Positions 47,356 to 55,859 of a DNA stretch of 64,000 bases are shown here, piece after piece. A program made the position numbers and the translations under genes. Below the pieces are notes generated by a model that ran no database searches, had not been told where the DNA came from, and was given only the letters and a program-made list of their open reading frames with translations. Positions within the stretch are counted from its first letter, which is position 1. Every line of letters begins with the position of its first letter. Source of the DNA: Asanoa hainanensis (GTDB taxonomy: Bacteria > Actinomycetota > Actinomycetes > Mycobacteriales > Micromonosporaceae); the NCBI RefSeq assembly GCF_900188485.1, contig NZ_FZPH01000012.1, forward strand, positions 1-64,000. The letters run 5' to 3'.

Positions 47356-48352
47356 TCGGATCCGCGGCCTTGACTGCCTCGGTCAGCTTGTCGAGCTCGG
47401 TGGCGAAGTCGCCGTACGTGTGCAGCCAGAACGCCGGCCAGGCAACGGTCGAGCCGGCCTTGGCCGCCTTGATCTTGAACCAGGTCGGCTGCTTCTTGCC
47501 CCATTCCGCGTTGGCGGTCGCGGTGTACGAGCGGCCGTCCCACAGGATCAGGTCCGGCTGGTACTTGTCGGCGTTCTCCCAGCTCAGGTTCTCCCAGTAC
47601 GGGAAGCCCGGGTCGGGGCTGGCCGGGTTGAGCACGTCCAGGCCGAAGCTCTGTAGGTCGAGCAGCTCGGGCGCGTACTCCGGGTTCGCGACGTAGAGCT
47701 TGTCGTCGGCCGGCGACATGGCCGCGACGCTCAGGCCGGGCTTGGCCTTCACCGCGTCCTTGAACTTGGTGACCGACTCCTCGAAGCGCTTCTTGTTGGC
47801 CGCGATCTCCGGCTTGTCGACGTCGGCGCCGAGGCTCTTGGCCAGGGCCTCGTAGCCCTCGGCCAGCTCCACGATGGACTTGCCCTGTGACACGCCGGTG
47901 ACGGGGGCGAGCTCGGCGAGCTTCTTGCTCTTCTCCTCGACGCCCTCCTCCATGCCGCTGTGCGCCTTCTCGGCCGGCCACCAGTCGCCGACGATCAGGT
48001 CGGGCGCGAGCGAAGCGGCCTTCTCCACATCGATCTTGCCCCACTCCTCGCCGAGGATGGTGATGCCGGAGAGGTCCAGGTTCTTCAGGTTGGGATCGGT
48101 CTTGACCGACTCGTCCGAGTAGATGCCGACCGGCTTGATGCCGAACGACATCAGCGCCGCGGCCTCACCGGCGTGGGCGATGATCCGGGTCGGAGCCTTG
48201 TCCGCCTTGACTTCCTGGCCGTTGCCACCCGTGAAAGACCACGGGCCCGTGGCGGCGGCGGGTGCGGTGCCGCCACTGTCCGTGTTGTTGCCGCAACCCG
48301 CGAGGGCGGCGCTGAGCACCGCCACCGCGAGGATCGGACGCCACGCGCGCAT
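47342..48352 (-). CDS. Iron-siderophore-binding lipoprotein
   Basis: The 336-residue protein has a lipoprotein signal (LAVAVLSAALAGC, lipid Cys at 20) and a FhuD/FepB class III binding fold: GGNGQEVKADKAPTRIIAHAGEAAALMSFGI, then DLIVGDWW, and KYQPDLILWDG. It catches the ferric siderophore outside the cell and hands it to the two permeases. An iron box lies 50 nt upstream. First gene of the four-gene operon. Confidence 0.92.
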   Translation of the reverse strand: MRAWRPILAVAVLSAALAGCGNNTDSGGTAPAAATGPWSFTGGNGQEVKADKAPTRIIAHAGEAAALMSFGIKPVGIYSDESVKTDPNLKNLDLSGITILGEEWGKIDVEKAASLAPDLIVGDWWPAEKAHSGMEEGVEEKSKKLAELAPVTGVSQGKSIVELAEGYEALAKSLGADVDKPEIAANKKRFEESVTKFKDAVKAKPGLSVAAMSPADDKLYVANPEYAPELLDLQSFGLDVLNPASPDPGFPYWENLSWENADKYQPDLILWDGRSYTATANAEWGKKQPTWFKIKAAKAGSTVAWPAFWLHTYGDFATELDKLTEAVKAADPNVGG

Positions 48353-48402
48353 GAGGGGGTCTTCCGTTCTCTGGATCCGACCAGACTCCAGCGGCCTGAC
48401 GG

Positions 48403-48421
48403 TTAGGTTAGGCTAACCATT
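48403..48421. promoter_or_regulatory. IdeR/DmdR-type iron box of the siderophore importer
   Basis: TTAGGTTAGGCTAACCATT matches 16 of 19 positions of the iron box TTAGGTTAGGCTAACCTAA. It lies 50 nt before the start of the binding-lipoprotein gene on the minus strand, where a TAGCCT -10 could sit within it. Iron-bound IdeR/DmdR would block transcription. Confidence 0.85.
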
Positions 48422-48478
48422 GCGGCACTGGTTGGCTAGTCGGCGAGATCGAATCGATGCCCTCTGATCAGCGCTTTT

Positions 48479-49789
48479 CTATGGACGGACGTTCTCGTTG
48501 CGGGCGAACAGGTTCGCCGGGTCATACCGCCGCTTGACCGCCGCGAGCCGCTGGTAGGTCTCGGCCGGATAGATGCCGGCGACGTCCGCGTCGGTGGCGG
48601 TCGACAGGAAGTTTCCGTAGAGGCCCGAGACGTGTGGCGCGAGCCTGGCCCAGATCGCCTCCAACGCCGGCCGGGCGGCGTCGACCACCGGCGCCGGGCC
48701 GCCGGTCGTCGTCACGAACATGAGCTCCGCCCGGCGGTGCGCGTACGCGGTCGCGTCGGTCGGAACCCGGCTGATCGCACCACCGACGTGGCGCACGGCG
48801 ATGAACGGGGAGCGCTCCGCCGCGCCCACCTCGGTGAGGATCCGCAGGACCTCGGGCACCGAGTCCGGGTCGACGAAAGCGCCCCGGGTCACCAGCTTCA
48901 TGCCCGGCGGCGGGACCATGCCGTCCACCAAGACGTCCGCGTACGCCTTTCGCGTGACCTCTTCGGCGACCACCGTGCCGAGCGCTCGGATCGGGTCGAG
49001 TGCGGCCGCCGCCTCCCGCTCGTCATCGCCGTCGAAGACGAAGTGAACCTCGACGGGCGCGTTGGGGCCGCCGGCCATCGGGTTGGCGAGGTTCACCACG
49101 GAGGTGAGCTCCTCGGGCGCGGCGCGCATGTAGTCGGCCCATCCTTTGAGGACGGACGCCGCCTCGTTGGCCGGGAAGGTGATTCGGCCGTGGAAGACGT
49201 CGGTGGTCGGGTGGGCCACGAAGTCGAACGCGGTCACGATCCCGAAGTTGCCGCCACCGCCTCGGATCGCCCAGAACAGGTCGGGGTGCTCCGCCGTGGA
49301 CGCGTAGACGAGCTCGCCGTCGGCGGTGACCACCTCGGCCCCGACGACGCTGTCCAGGGCCAGCCCGTACTTCCGGACCTTCCAGCCGATGCCGCCCGTC
49401 AGCGTCAGCCCGCCGACACCGACGCTCCGGGTGTCGCCGGCCGAGATCGCCAGCCGGTGCGGCGCCAGCGCGCCCGTGACCTGGCCCCACGTCGCACCGC
49501 CCCCGATCCGCACGACGTGGCGCTCACTGTCGACGACCTCGACATCGGCGAGGCCGCTCAGGTCGATCACGACACCGCCGTCGTTGGTGCCGAAACCCGG
49601 AAAGGCATGCCCGCCACCGCGTACGGACAGATCCTTGCCCTTCGCGTACCTGACCGCGGCTTGCACGTCGCTGACGGTCTTCGGTCGCAGCACCCGCGCG
49701 GGACTGCCCTCCGCCAACACGGTGCGGCTCGCGGACTCGTACTCCTTGGTGCCGGGCTCGATGACGTCGCCACCGAAGTTCTCGATCAT
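48479..49789 (-). CDS. Berberine-bridge-type FAD oxidase
   Basis: A 436-residue PCMH/BBE oxidase: SVRGGGHAFPGFGTNDGG with the FAD-binding His (~61), GVGGLTLTGGIGWKVRKYGL where Val replaces the second FAD-linking Cys, RGGGGNFGIVTAF, and the BBE end RYDPANLFARNENVRP. Likely flavoenzyme for an alcohol or aromatic substrate. It reads into the iron-box gap; no link to iron is shown. Confidence 0.88.
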   Translation of the reverse strand: MIENFGGDVIEPGTKEYESASRTVLAEGSPARVLRPKTVSDVQAAVRYAKGKDLSVRGGGHAFPGFGTNDGGVVIDLSGLADVEVVDSERHVVRIGGGATWGQVTGALAPHRLAISAGDTRSVGVGGLTLTGGIGWKVRKYGLALDSVVGAEVVTADGELVYASTAEHPDLFWAIRGGGGNFGIVTAFDFVAHPTTDVFHGRITFPANEAASVLKGWADYMRAAPEELTSVVNLANPMAGGPNAPVEVHFVFDGDDEREAAAALDPIRALGTVVAEEVTRKAYADVLVDGMVPPPGMKLVTRGAFVDPDSVPEVLRILTEVGAAERSPFIAVRHVGGAISRVPTDATAYAHRRAELMFVTTTGGPAPVVDAARPALEAIWARLAPHVSGLYGNFLSTATDADVAGIYPAETYQRLAAVKRRYDPANLFARNENVRP

Positions 49790-49860
49790 GATTCTGGTCC
49801 TCCCACAGCCGGTTACACCCCTTCCGACGATGTGGGCCGGCGACTTGTCAGGTGGCGGCC

Positions 49861-49866
49861 TACCCT
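49861..49866 (+). promoter_or_regulatory. Candidate -10 for leaderless hydrolase gene
   Basis: TACCCT (TAnnnT) ends 6 nt before GTG 49873, which supports that start as a leaderless one over GTG 49852. Confidence 0.4.
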
Positions 49867-49872
49867 TCCGGC

Positions 49873-50709
49873 GTGATCGAGATGGACGACGGGGTGCTGC
49901 TGCGCACGTGGACCACGGGGCAGGGCGCTACTCCCGTGGTCATGCTGCACGGTGGTCCCGGAGTCCCCGACTATCTCGCGCCGGTGGCGGACCTGGTCGA
50001 CGACCTGTGCGTGGTCCACCGCTACGACCAGCGCGGCACCGGCGGGTCCGGTCGGGTTGGTGAGCGCTTACTCTCCCGCCACCTCCGCGACCTGGCGGCG
50101 CTGCTTGACGCGTGGGGACACGACCGGGTGGTGCTGGTCGGGCATTCGTACGGCACGAACCTGGCCGGGTATTTCCTGCTCGCGCACCCGGAGCGCGTGG
50201 CCGGCCTGGTGCTGCTCGCCGGACCGTTTCTGGAGCCGTGGCGGGACGCGCACCGAGCGGCCCAACGCGCGCGCCGCACCGCCGATCAGCAGGCCCGGCT
50301 CGAGGAGCTCGACGCGACCGCCGCGCGCACGGAGGCGCAGGAGATCGAATACCTCGCGCTGTCGTGGTGCACGGACCACGCCGACCGCGCGCGGGCCTGG
50401 GAGTGGGCACTCGCCGCGGCCCGCGCCCTGCGGCCGATCAACTACGCGATGAACGCCCACCTCAACGCGGCGATGCGCGCCGAGCCTCTCGAAGCGCGCG
50501 TGCCGGAGCTGAAGGAGCTCCTGCCGAGCGGCGCGATGATCATCGGGGGAGCCGGCGACAGCCGCCCCGCGGGCGCCCTGCGCCGGCTCGGAGCCCGCCT
50601 CGACTGCGACGTCGACATCATCGCGGACGCCGGGCACTTTCCGTGGCTGGAGGAGCCCGACCGGTTCGCCGCCTCGTTCCGGGCCGCGGTGGCGCGTCAG
50701 CTCAGGTAG
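49873..50709 (+). CDS. Alpha/beta hydrolase, proline-iminopeptidase-like
   Basis: A 278-residue hydrolase with the oxyanion MLHGGPGVPDY (~26-36), YDQRGTGGSG, nucleophile Ser in VLVGHSYGTNLAG (~92), and His in IADAGHFPWLE (~257). HGGPG plus DQRGxGxS is the mark of the proline iminopeptidase branch (S33), but hydrolases of other small substrates share it. Start chosen from the -10 spacing. It overlaps the PRC-barrel gene by 13 nt at the 3' ends. Confidence 0.83.
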   Translation: MIEMDDGVLLRTWTTGQGATPVVMLHGGPGVPDYLAPVADLVDDLCVVHRYDQRGTGGSGRVGERLLSRHLRDLAALLDAWGHDRVVLVGHSYGTNLAGYFLLAHPERVAGLVLLAGPFLEPWRDAHRAAQRARRTADQQARLEELDATAARTEAQEIEYLALSWCTDHADRARAWEWALAAARALRPINYAMNAHLNAAMRAEPLEARVPELKELLPSGAMIIGGAGDSRPAGALRRLGARLDCDVDIIADAGHFPWLEEPDRFAASFRAAVARQLR

Positions 50710-51011
50710 TGGTCGCGTACCTGCGCGGCGTGCCCTTCGGAGAGGGTGTCGCCGACCAGCGGGGTGAAGTGCGGCGCGCTGGTGATGGTCTGCTTGGCGT
50801 GCGGCACGCGGACGGAGTCGGGCTCGATGTCGGCGTCCTTCAGGTCGACCAGGTGCATCGAACGCAGCAGCCGCCCACTGACCACGGCGGCCACGCCCCA
50901 CGGCATGTCGAGCTCGGCCGGATAGCGGTAGACGGCCCGAATCTTCCCCGTCGGACGGTTGTCGCGGTCTCTGAGGTCACGGCCGATCATGGGTTCCACA
51001 GAAACGGGCAT
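50697..51011 (-). CDS. PRC-barrel-domain protein
   Basis: The 104-residue protein has the PRC-barrel pattern: MIGRDLRDRDNRPTGKIRAVY, PWGVAAVVSG, HLVDLKDADIEPDSVRVPHAK, and an end TLSEGHAAQVRDHYL. PRC barrels are small beta-barrels in RNA processing and photosynthetic proteins; in actinobacteria many are stress-linked and of unknown role. ATG 51011 has GGGAGG 8 nt upstream. Confidence 0.78.
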   Translation of the reverse strand: MPVSVEPMIGRDLRDRDNRPTGKIRAVYRYPAELDMPWGVAAVVSGRLLRSMHLVDLKDADIEPDSVRVPHAKQTITSAPHFTPLVGDTLSEGHAAQVRDHYLS

Positions 51012-51042
51012 CGAGGCCTCCCAACGCAGGGATGGAGTCCCC

Positions 51043-52047
51043 TCAGCCTCGCGGCTCGGGCGGCGGCTTCGCATCGGTGCTGACACCCATCCGGGCGGGA
51101 GGGACCAGGGTCCGGGCCGGCAGTCGCAGCCGCACCTCGGTGCCGCCGCCCGGGCTTGCGCCCACCGCCACCTCGGCGCCCGCGAGCAAGGCTCGCTCGC
51201 GCATGCCACGGATCCCCGCTCCCTCGGGTGCGCCGCGCAGGCCGCGGCCGTCGTCGCGGACCAGTAGTTCCACCCCGCCGTCGGTGCGGCGCAGGGTGAG
51301 GTCCACCTGCTCCGCTCGCGCGTGCCGGGCGACGTTGGTCAGGCCCTCCTGCGCCACGCGGTAGAGGACGAGCTCCGCCTCCTCGTCCAGGTCCGGCAGG
51401 TCCGGGCCGATCCGGGCGCGGACGTTCAGGCCGCGGGTCGAGTACTCGGTCGCCAGCGCTCGCAGGGCGCTGGTCAGGCCCAGCTCGTGCAGGACTCCCG
51501 GGCGCAGGCGGCGGGCGATGCGGCGGATCTCGTCGAGGCTGTTGCGGGTCGTCTCCTGGACCTCGACGAGGTCCGCGCGCAGCTCGGGTGGTGCCTGGTC
51601 ACCTACCCGCTTGAGCTCCAGCAGCACCGCGGTCAGGCTCTGGCCCACCTCGTCGTGCAGTTCCTGTGCGATCCGCCGCCGCTCCGCCTCCTGGGCCGAC
51701 AGCGCCCGGCCCGCCGTGGTGGCGCGCTCGGCCTCCAGGCGTTCGAGCATCGTGTTGAACGTACGGATCAGGGTGGCGATGCCCGAATTGCCCGACACGG
51801 CCAGCCGCCGGCCCGGGCGCAGCAGGTCGACCGTCGCCATCGTGCGGGTCAGCCGGGACAGCGGGGCCAGGCCGAGCCGCAGCAGGGCGGCGTTCGTCAC
51901 CAGCATGGCCGCGAGCGCGGTGAAGACGCCCGCGATCTCGCCGGACCGCGCCGGTGTGGAGACCGTGGCCGGGGTGAACAGCAGCAACGCGGTCGCGAGC
52001 GACAGCACGGCCGCGTTCAGCAGGAAGATCCGCCAGAACAGGGACAC
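51043..52047 (-). CDS. NarL-type sensor histidine kinase
   Basis: The 334-residue kinase has two membrane helices (~4-25 and ~37-55), a HAMP-like linker (~60-100), the HisKA_3 phospho-acceptor RRIAQELHDEVGQSLTAV (His near 140) and an HATPase domain (EGLTNVARHARA N-box, DDGRGL G1, GIRGMRERALLAGA G2). It lacks a long sensing domain. GTG 52047 is used as the first start before helix one; ATG further up is possible. Its partner regulator is probably the NarL-type protein at 53.8 kb. Confidence 0.88.
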   Translation of the reverse strand: MSLFWRIFLLNAAVLSLATALLLFTPATVSTPARSGEIAGVFTALAAMLVTNAALLRLGLAPLSRLTRTMATVDLLRPGRRLAVSGNSGIATLIRTFNTMLERLEAERATTAGRALSAQEAERRRIAQELHDEVGQSLTAVLLELKRVGDQAPPELRADLVEVQETTRNSLDEIRRIARRLRPGVLHELGLTSALRALATEYSTRGLNVRARIGPDLPDLDEEAELVLYRVAQEGLTNVARHARAEQVDLTLRRTDGGVELLVRDDGRGLRGAPEGAGIRGMRERALLAGAEVAVGASPGGGTEVRLRLPARTLVPPARMGVSTDAKPPPEPRG

Positions 52048-52184
52048 CCGACGAGCTTGCGGGTACGGGCGCCACCCAGTCCAACTCCGCGCCGGGAAAT
52101 GGGTGCTGCCACCCATAGCCGCACAGCTGTTGATCATCTTTCCTGGTTACGGCAACTCGTGCACCCAGCTGGAGAATGGAACCG

Positions 52185-53822
52185 GTGAGCGTCGAAACGA
52201 TCTTGATTTTCGTCCTTGCCGCGGTCGCGGTGGTCGTGCTGGTCCGGTGGGTCGCCGAGCGCACCGGCCTGCCGGCGGCCGCGCTGCTGCCGCTCATCGG
52301 CATCGCGTACTCCGTGCTGCCAGGGCCGAACATCAGCCTCGACCCGCAGATCATCCTGACCTTCGTGATCCCCCCGCTGCTCTACGGCGCGGCGCTGGAC
52401 TCGTCGCTGATGGCGATCCGCCGCAACCTGCGGATCGTGGTCAGCCTCTCGGTGCTGCTGGTGCTGGCCACGGCCCTGGTGATCGGCGTCGGGTTCGCCT
52501 GGCTCGTCGCCGGCGCGACCCTGGCGGCCGGCATCGCGGTCGGCGCCGCGATCGCCCCGCCCGACCCGGTGGCCGCGCTCGGCGTCGGACGCAAGGTCGG
52601 GCTGCCGCCCCGGGTGCTCACGATCATCCAGGGCGAGGGCCTGCTCAACGACGCGACCGCGCTGACGATCCTGTCCGTCGCGGTGGCGGCGGCCGTCGGC
52701 GACGGGTTCTCCTGGGGCTCGGCGGTCGGTCAGTTCGTGTTCGCCGCGGCCGGGGGCGTCCTGGTCGGCGTCGCCGTCGCGTACCTGGTCCGGCTGCTCC
52801 GCAAGCTGCGGGACGACCCGCTGACCGCCAACGCGATCTCGCTGGCCACGCCGTTCGGCGCGTACCCGCTCGCCGAGGAGATCCACGTCTCGGGCGTACT
52901 CGCGGTGGTCGTCGCTGGTTTGATCATCGGTCACCACGCGCCGCGCTCCTCGGGTGCGAGCCGGCTGCAGACCACCGCGGTCTGGCGGCTGGTCGAGTTC
53001 CTGCTGGAGGGCTTCGTCTTCCTGTTGATCGGCCAGCAGCTGCCCCGGGTCGTCCGCGGCCTCGAGCAGTACGCGCTGTCGACGATCCTGATCGCGGTCG
53101 CGATCAGCGTCGGCGTGGTGCTGCTGCTGCGGCCGCTGTGGCTGTTGCTCACCCAGTCGCTGCCCCGCTCGCTGCACACCCGACTGATCAGCGACGAGGG
53201 CGACGAGCCGGACCGCGAGCCGCGCCGTGGCCTGGCCGGTCGCGAGGTGGTCGCGCTGAGCTGGGCCGGCACCCGCGGCGTGATCAGCCTGGCCGCCATC
53301 TTCGCGCTGCCGCTGACCACCGACTCCGGTGCGCCGTTCCCGGACCGGGACCTGCTGCTGTTCTGCACCTTCATCGTGGTGCTGGTGACGCTGGTCGGCC
53401 AGGGTCTGACCTTCGCGCCGCTGGTGCGGATGCTCGGCCTGCGGGCGAACCAGGCCGACCAGGCCCGGCTGCGCAACGAGGCCCGTTCCGCGTCGGTCGC
53501 GGCGGCCCTGGAACGGCTCGACGAGCTGGCCGAGGAGGGCGACGAGGACGAGGCACGCGCGATCGACGCCACCCGGGCCCAACTGCGCGCCCGGCTGACC
53601 CGCTACCAGGGCCGGCTCGACCTGCTCCGGGACGCGGACTCGGCCGAGGTGCCGGTGTCGGCCCGCTACGAGGCGGCGCTGCGGGTCCGCCGCGCGGCGA
53701 TCGACGCGCAGCGCGAGGAGGTGGTCCGTTGGCGGGACGCCGGCCAGCTCCCCGACGAGGGCCTGCGCGTCCTGCAACGAGAGCTCGACCACGAAGAGGG
53801 CCTGCTGCCGGATCGCCGTTAG
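52185..53822 (+). CDS. CPA1-type Na+/H+ antiporter
   Basis: A 545-residue antiporter with about 12 helices: VIPPLLYGAALDSSL, AIAPPDPVAALGVGRKVGLP, QGEGLLNDATALTIL with the ion-binding Asp (~155), and SWAGTRGVISLAAIFALP. The last ~110 residues are an acidic helical soluble tail (~435-545). GTG 52185 is preferred with GGAG upstream; ATG 52176 would add three residues. It sits on the + strand between a minus-strand kinase and its likely regulator, and its 3' end overlaps the regulator by 4 nt. Confidence 0.88.
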   Translation: MSVETILIFVLAAVAVVVLVRWVAERTGLPAAALLPLIGIAYSVLPGPNISLDPQIILTFVIPPLLYGAALDSSLMAIRRNLRIVVSLSVLLVLATALVIGVGFAWLVAGATLAAGIAVGAAIAPPDPVAALGVGRKVGLPPRVLTIIQGEGLLNDATALTILSVAVAAAVGDGFSWGSAVGQFVFAAAGGVLVGVAVAYLVRLLRKLRDDPLTANAISLATPFGAYPLAEEIHVSGVLAVVVAGLIIGHHAPRSSGASRLQTTAVWRLVEFLLEGFVFLLIGQQLPRVVRGLEQYALSTILIAVAISVGVVLLLRPLWLLLTQSLPRSLHTRLISDEGDEPDREPRRGLAGREVVALSWAGTRGVISLAAIFALPLTTDSGAPFPDRDLLLFCTFIVVLVTLVGQGLTFAPLVRMLGLRANQADQARLRNEARSASVAAALERLDELAEEGDEDEARAIDATRAQLRARLTRYQGRLDLLRDADSAEVPVSARYEAALRVRRAAIDAQREEVVRWRDAGQLPDEGLRVLQRELDHEEGLLPDRR

Positions 53823-54469
53823 GGCTCGATGAGACCGACCCGGATGGCGTAGCGGGTCAGCTCCAGGCGGTCCCGCAGGCCGAGCTTCTGCAGCAGGTTG
53901 GCCCGGTGCCGCTCGACGGTCTTGACGCTGATGTAGAGCAGGTCGGCGATCTGCCGTGACGAGTGCCCCTCGGCGACCAGCTTGAGCACCTCCTCCTCGC
54001 GGCCGGTGATCGCCCGGGCCGGCACGCCCTCGCCGTCCCTGACCCGGTCGAGGTAATGCCGGACCAGCGCGTTGACTGCGCCCGGGTAGAGGAACGGCTC
54101 GCCCCGCATCGCGGCCCGGCAGGCGGCCACCAGGTCGCGGTCGGCGACCGACTTCAGCACGTACCCCGACGCGCCCACCTTGAGGGCCTCGAAGAAGTAC
54201 TGCTCGTTGTCGTACATCGTCAGGATCAGGATCCGCAGGTCCGGCGTCGAGCGCGACAGCTCCCGGGCCGCCTGCAACCCGGTCAGCCGCGGCATCGCGA
54301 TGTCGAGGACGGCGAGGTCGGGCCGGTGTTCCTGGGCCAAGCCGATCGCCTCGGCACCGTCGGCGGCCTCGGCCACCACGGTCAGGTCGGGCTCGGCGTC
54401 GAGGATCAGCCGCACGCCGCGGCGTACCAGTGCGTGGTCGTCGGCCAGCAGGATCCTGGTCTCGGCCAT
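53819..54469 (-). CDS. NarL/FixJ-family response regulator
   Basis: The 216-residue protein has a receiver domain (DDHALVRRGVRLIL acidic pair at ~11-12, phospho-acceptor Asp in LAVLDIAMPRLTG at ~55, Lys in GYVLKSV at ~105) and a LuxR-type HTH (ITGREEEVLKLVAEGHSSRQIADLLYISVKTVERHRANLLQKL). ATG 54469 follows GGAGG. Likely paired with the kinase at 51-52 kb. Confidence 0.92.
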   Translation of the reverse strand: MAETRILLADDHALVRRGVRLILDAEPDLTVVAEAADGAEAIGLAQEHRPDLAVLDIAMPRLTGLQAARELSRSTPDLRILILTMYDNEQYFFEALKVGASGYVLKSVADRDLVAACRAAMRGEPFLYPGAVNALVRHYLDRVRDGEGVPARAITGREEEVLKLVAEGHSSRQIADLLYISVKTVERHRANLLQKLGLRDRLELTRYAIRVGLIEP

Positions 54470-54574
54470 TGTCGGCGACCTCCAGCCGCGCGTGTCGTTT
54501 CCGTACAAGACGGGTGGTCGGGATGTTCCTAGCATGGTCCGGGTACGCCGCCCGACTCAATGGGGGAGACCCAC

Positions 54575-55150
54575 ATGCGTGATCTTGTCTACACCGGGTT
54601 CATGTCGCTCGACGGTGTCGTCGACTCGCCGGGCGGTGGGCCCGGGGAGGAGCACCGCAGCGGTGGCTGGGTTTTCAAGGACCTCGAGTTCGTACCCGAG
54701 GCCTGGTCGATCAAGGGTGAGGAGCTCGCGGACACGACGGCGCTGATGTTCGGCCGGCGCAGCTACGAGGCGTTCGCCCAGACCTGGCCGCAGTCGGACG
54801 ACCACGCTTCCTACAAGGAGCTGCCCAAGTACGTCGTCTCGAGCACGCTGTCCGACGACGCGCTCGTCGACGGCTGGGGTCCGACGACGATCCTGCGCTC
54901 GACCGAGGACGTCGCGGCGCTCAAGCGGACCGAGGGTGGGGCGATCTTCATCCACGGCAGCGCGGACCTGGCGCGGCGGCTGTCGGACGCGGGTCTGGTC
55001 GACCGCTACCACCTGTTGGTGTTCCCGGTGCTGCTGGGCGCCGGCACGAGCGTGTTCAGCAGGACCGACAAGGACAAGCAGATGCTGAAGCTGCGCGACA
55101 CGCACGCCTACTCGAACGGCATCCTCAAGCTGATCTACGACGTCGGCTGA
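54575..55150 (+). CDS. RibD C-terminal / DHFR-like protein
   Basis: A 191-residue protein of the dihydrofolate-reductase-like RibD_C family: LVYTGFMSLDGVVDSPGG, DTTALMFGRRSYEAFAQTWP, KYVVSSTLSDD, IFIHGSADLARRLSDAGLVD and FPVLLGAGTSVF. The family binds NADPH; these stand-alone members have no proven substrate and are common in actinobacteria. ATG 54575 has GGGGGAG 6 nt upstream. It overlaps the AraC-type gene by 16 nt. Confidence 0.88.
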   Translation: MRDLVYTGFMSLDGVVDSPGGGPGEEHRSGGWVFKDLEFVPEAWSIKGEELADTTALMFGRRSYEAFAQTWPQSDDHASYKELPKYVVSSTLSDDALVDGWGPTTILRSTEDVAALKRTEGGAIFIHGSADLARRLSDAGLVDRYHLLVFPVLLGAGTSVFSRTDKDKQMLKLRDTHAYSNGILKLIYDVG

Positions 55151-55842
55151 TCCAGCGCCAGGGCGATCGCGCCGCCGGTGCCCGCGTGCAGCTGTCCGGG
55201 CGCGCGGCCGACGAAGCGCCGCAACGCCCGGCTCAGGTGCGGCTCGTCGAAGTAGTCGAGCTTCGTGACGACGTCGGCCACCGTGGCGCCGGCGGCCAGC
55301 AGGAACGAGGCTTCCCGGGCACGCTCGATCTGCCGCACCGCGCCCTGGGTGAGCCCGGTCGCGGTGCGGAACCGACGTTCGACCGTGCGCGTCGAGACGT
55401 CCGGGTCGTGGCCATGGCGGACGTCGGTGACGAGCGGGTCGCGCACCACGGCACCGGCGCGGACGAGGCGGGCGACCAGGGCCTCGGCGTCGTCGGGGCC
55501 AGGAGTCTCCCACCGCGTGCCGTCGAGCCAGAAGGCCCGGTGGGTCGCGTCGGGAAGCTGAGCGCCACCGTCGACGAGGTGTGGGGTGGGCACGATCCGC
55601 AACGACGTGCCCACCGCGAACTCGATGCCGACAAAGCTGGCGCCCTCGGGCACCGGCGCCGTGCCGGTCCTGGTCTCGGGGCCGGTGACCGTCGCGTACG
55701 CCCGGCCCTCCTGCTCCCAGAACACCAGACCCCAGCACGCGGTGGCGACCGACGTCATCTCCGTGACCCGGCCGCTCGTGCAGGTCCACACGGAGTCGAT
55801 CCACGACGAGTCGGACCCGCGCGTCTCGAACCGCAGTGCCAC
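55135..55842 (-). CDS. AraC-family transcription regulator
   Basis: A 235-residue protein with an unknown N-terminal ligand domain (~1-125) and a C-terminal AraC HTH (STRTVERRFRTATGLTQGAVRQIERAREASFLL, then VADVVTKLDYFDEPHLSRALRRFVGRAPGQ). It starts 17 nt after the SMP-30 gene stop and may be the last gene of the sugar operon or regulate the nearby RibD-like gene. GTG 55842. Confidence 0.85.
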   Translation of the reverse strand: MALRFETRGSDSSWIDSVWTCTSGRVTEMTSVATACWGLVFWEQEGRAYATVTGPETRTGTAPVPEGASFVGIEFAVGTSLRIVPTPHLVDGGAQLPDATHRAFWLDGTRWETPGPDDAEALVARLVRAGAVVRDPLVTDVRHGHDPDVSTRTVERRFRTATGLTQGAVRQIERAREASFLLAAGATVADVVTKLDYFDEPHLSRALRRFVGRAPGQLHAGTGGAIALALDQPTS

Positions 55843-55859
55843 CCGAGCAGGATAGATAG

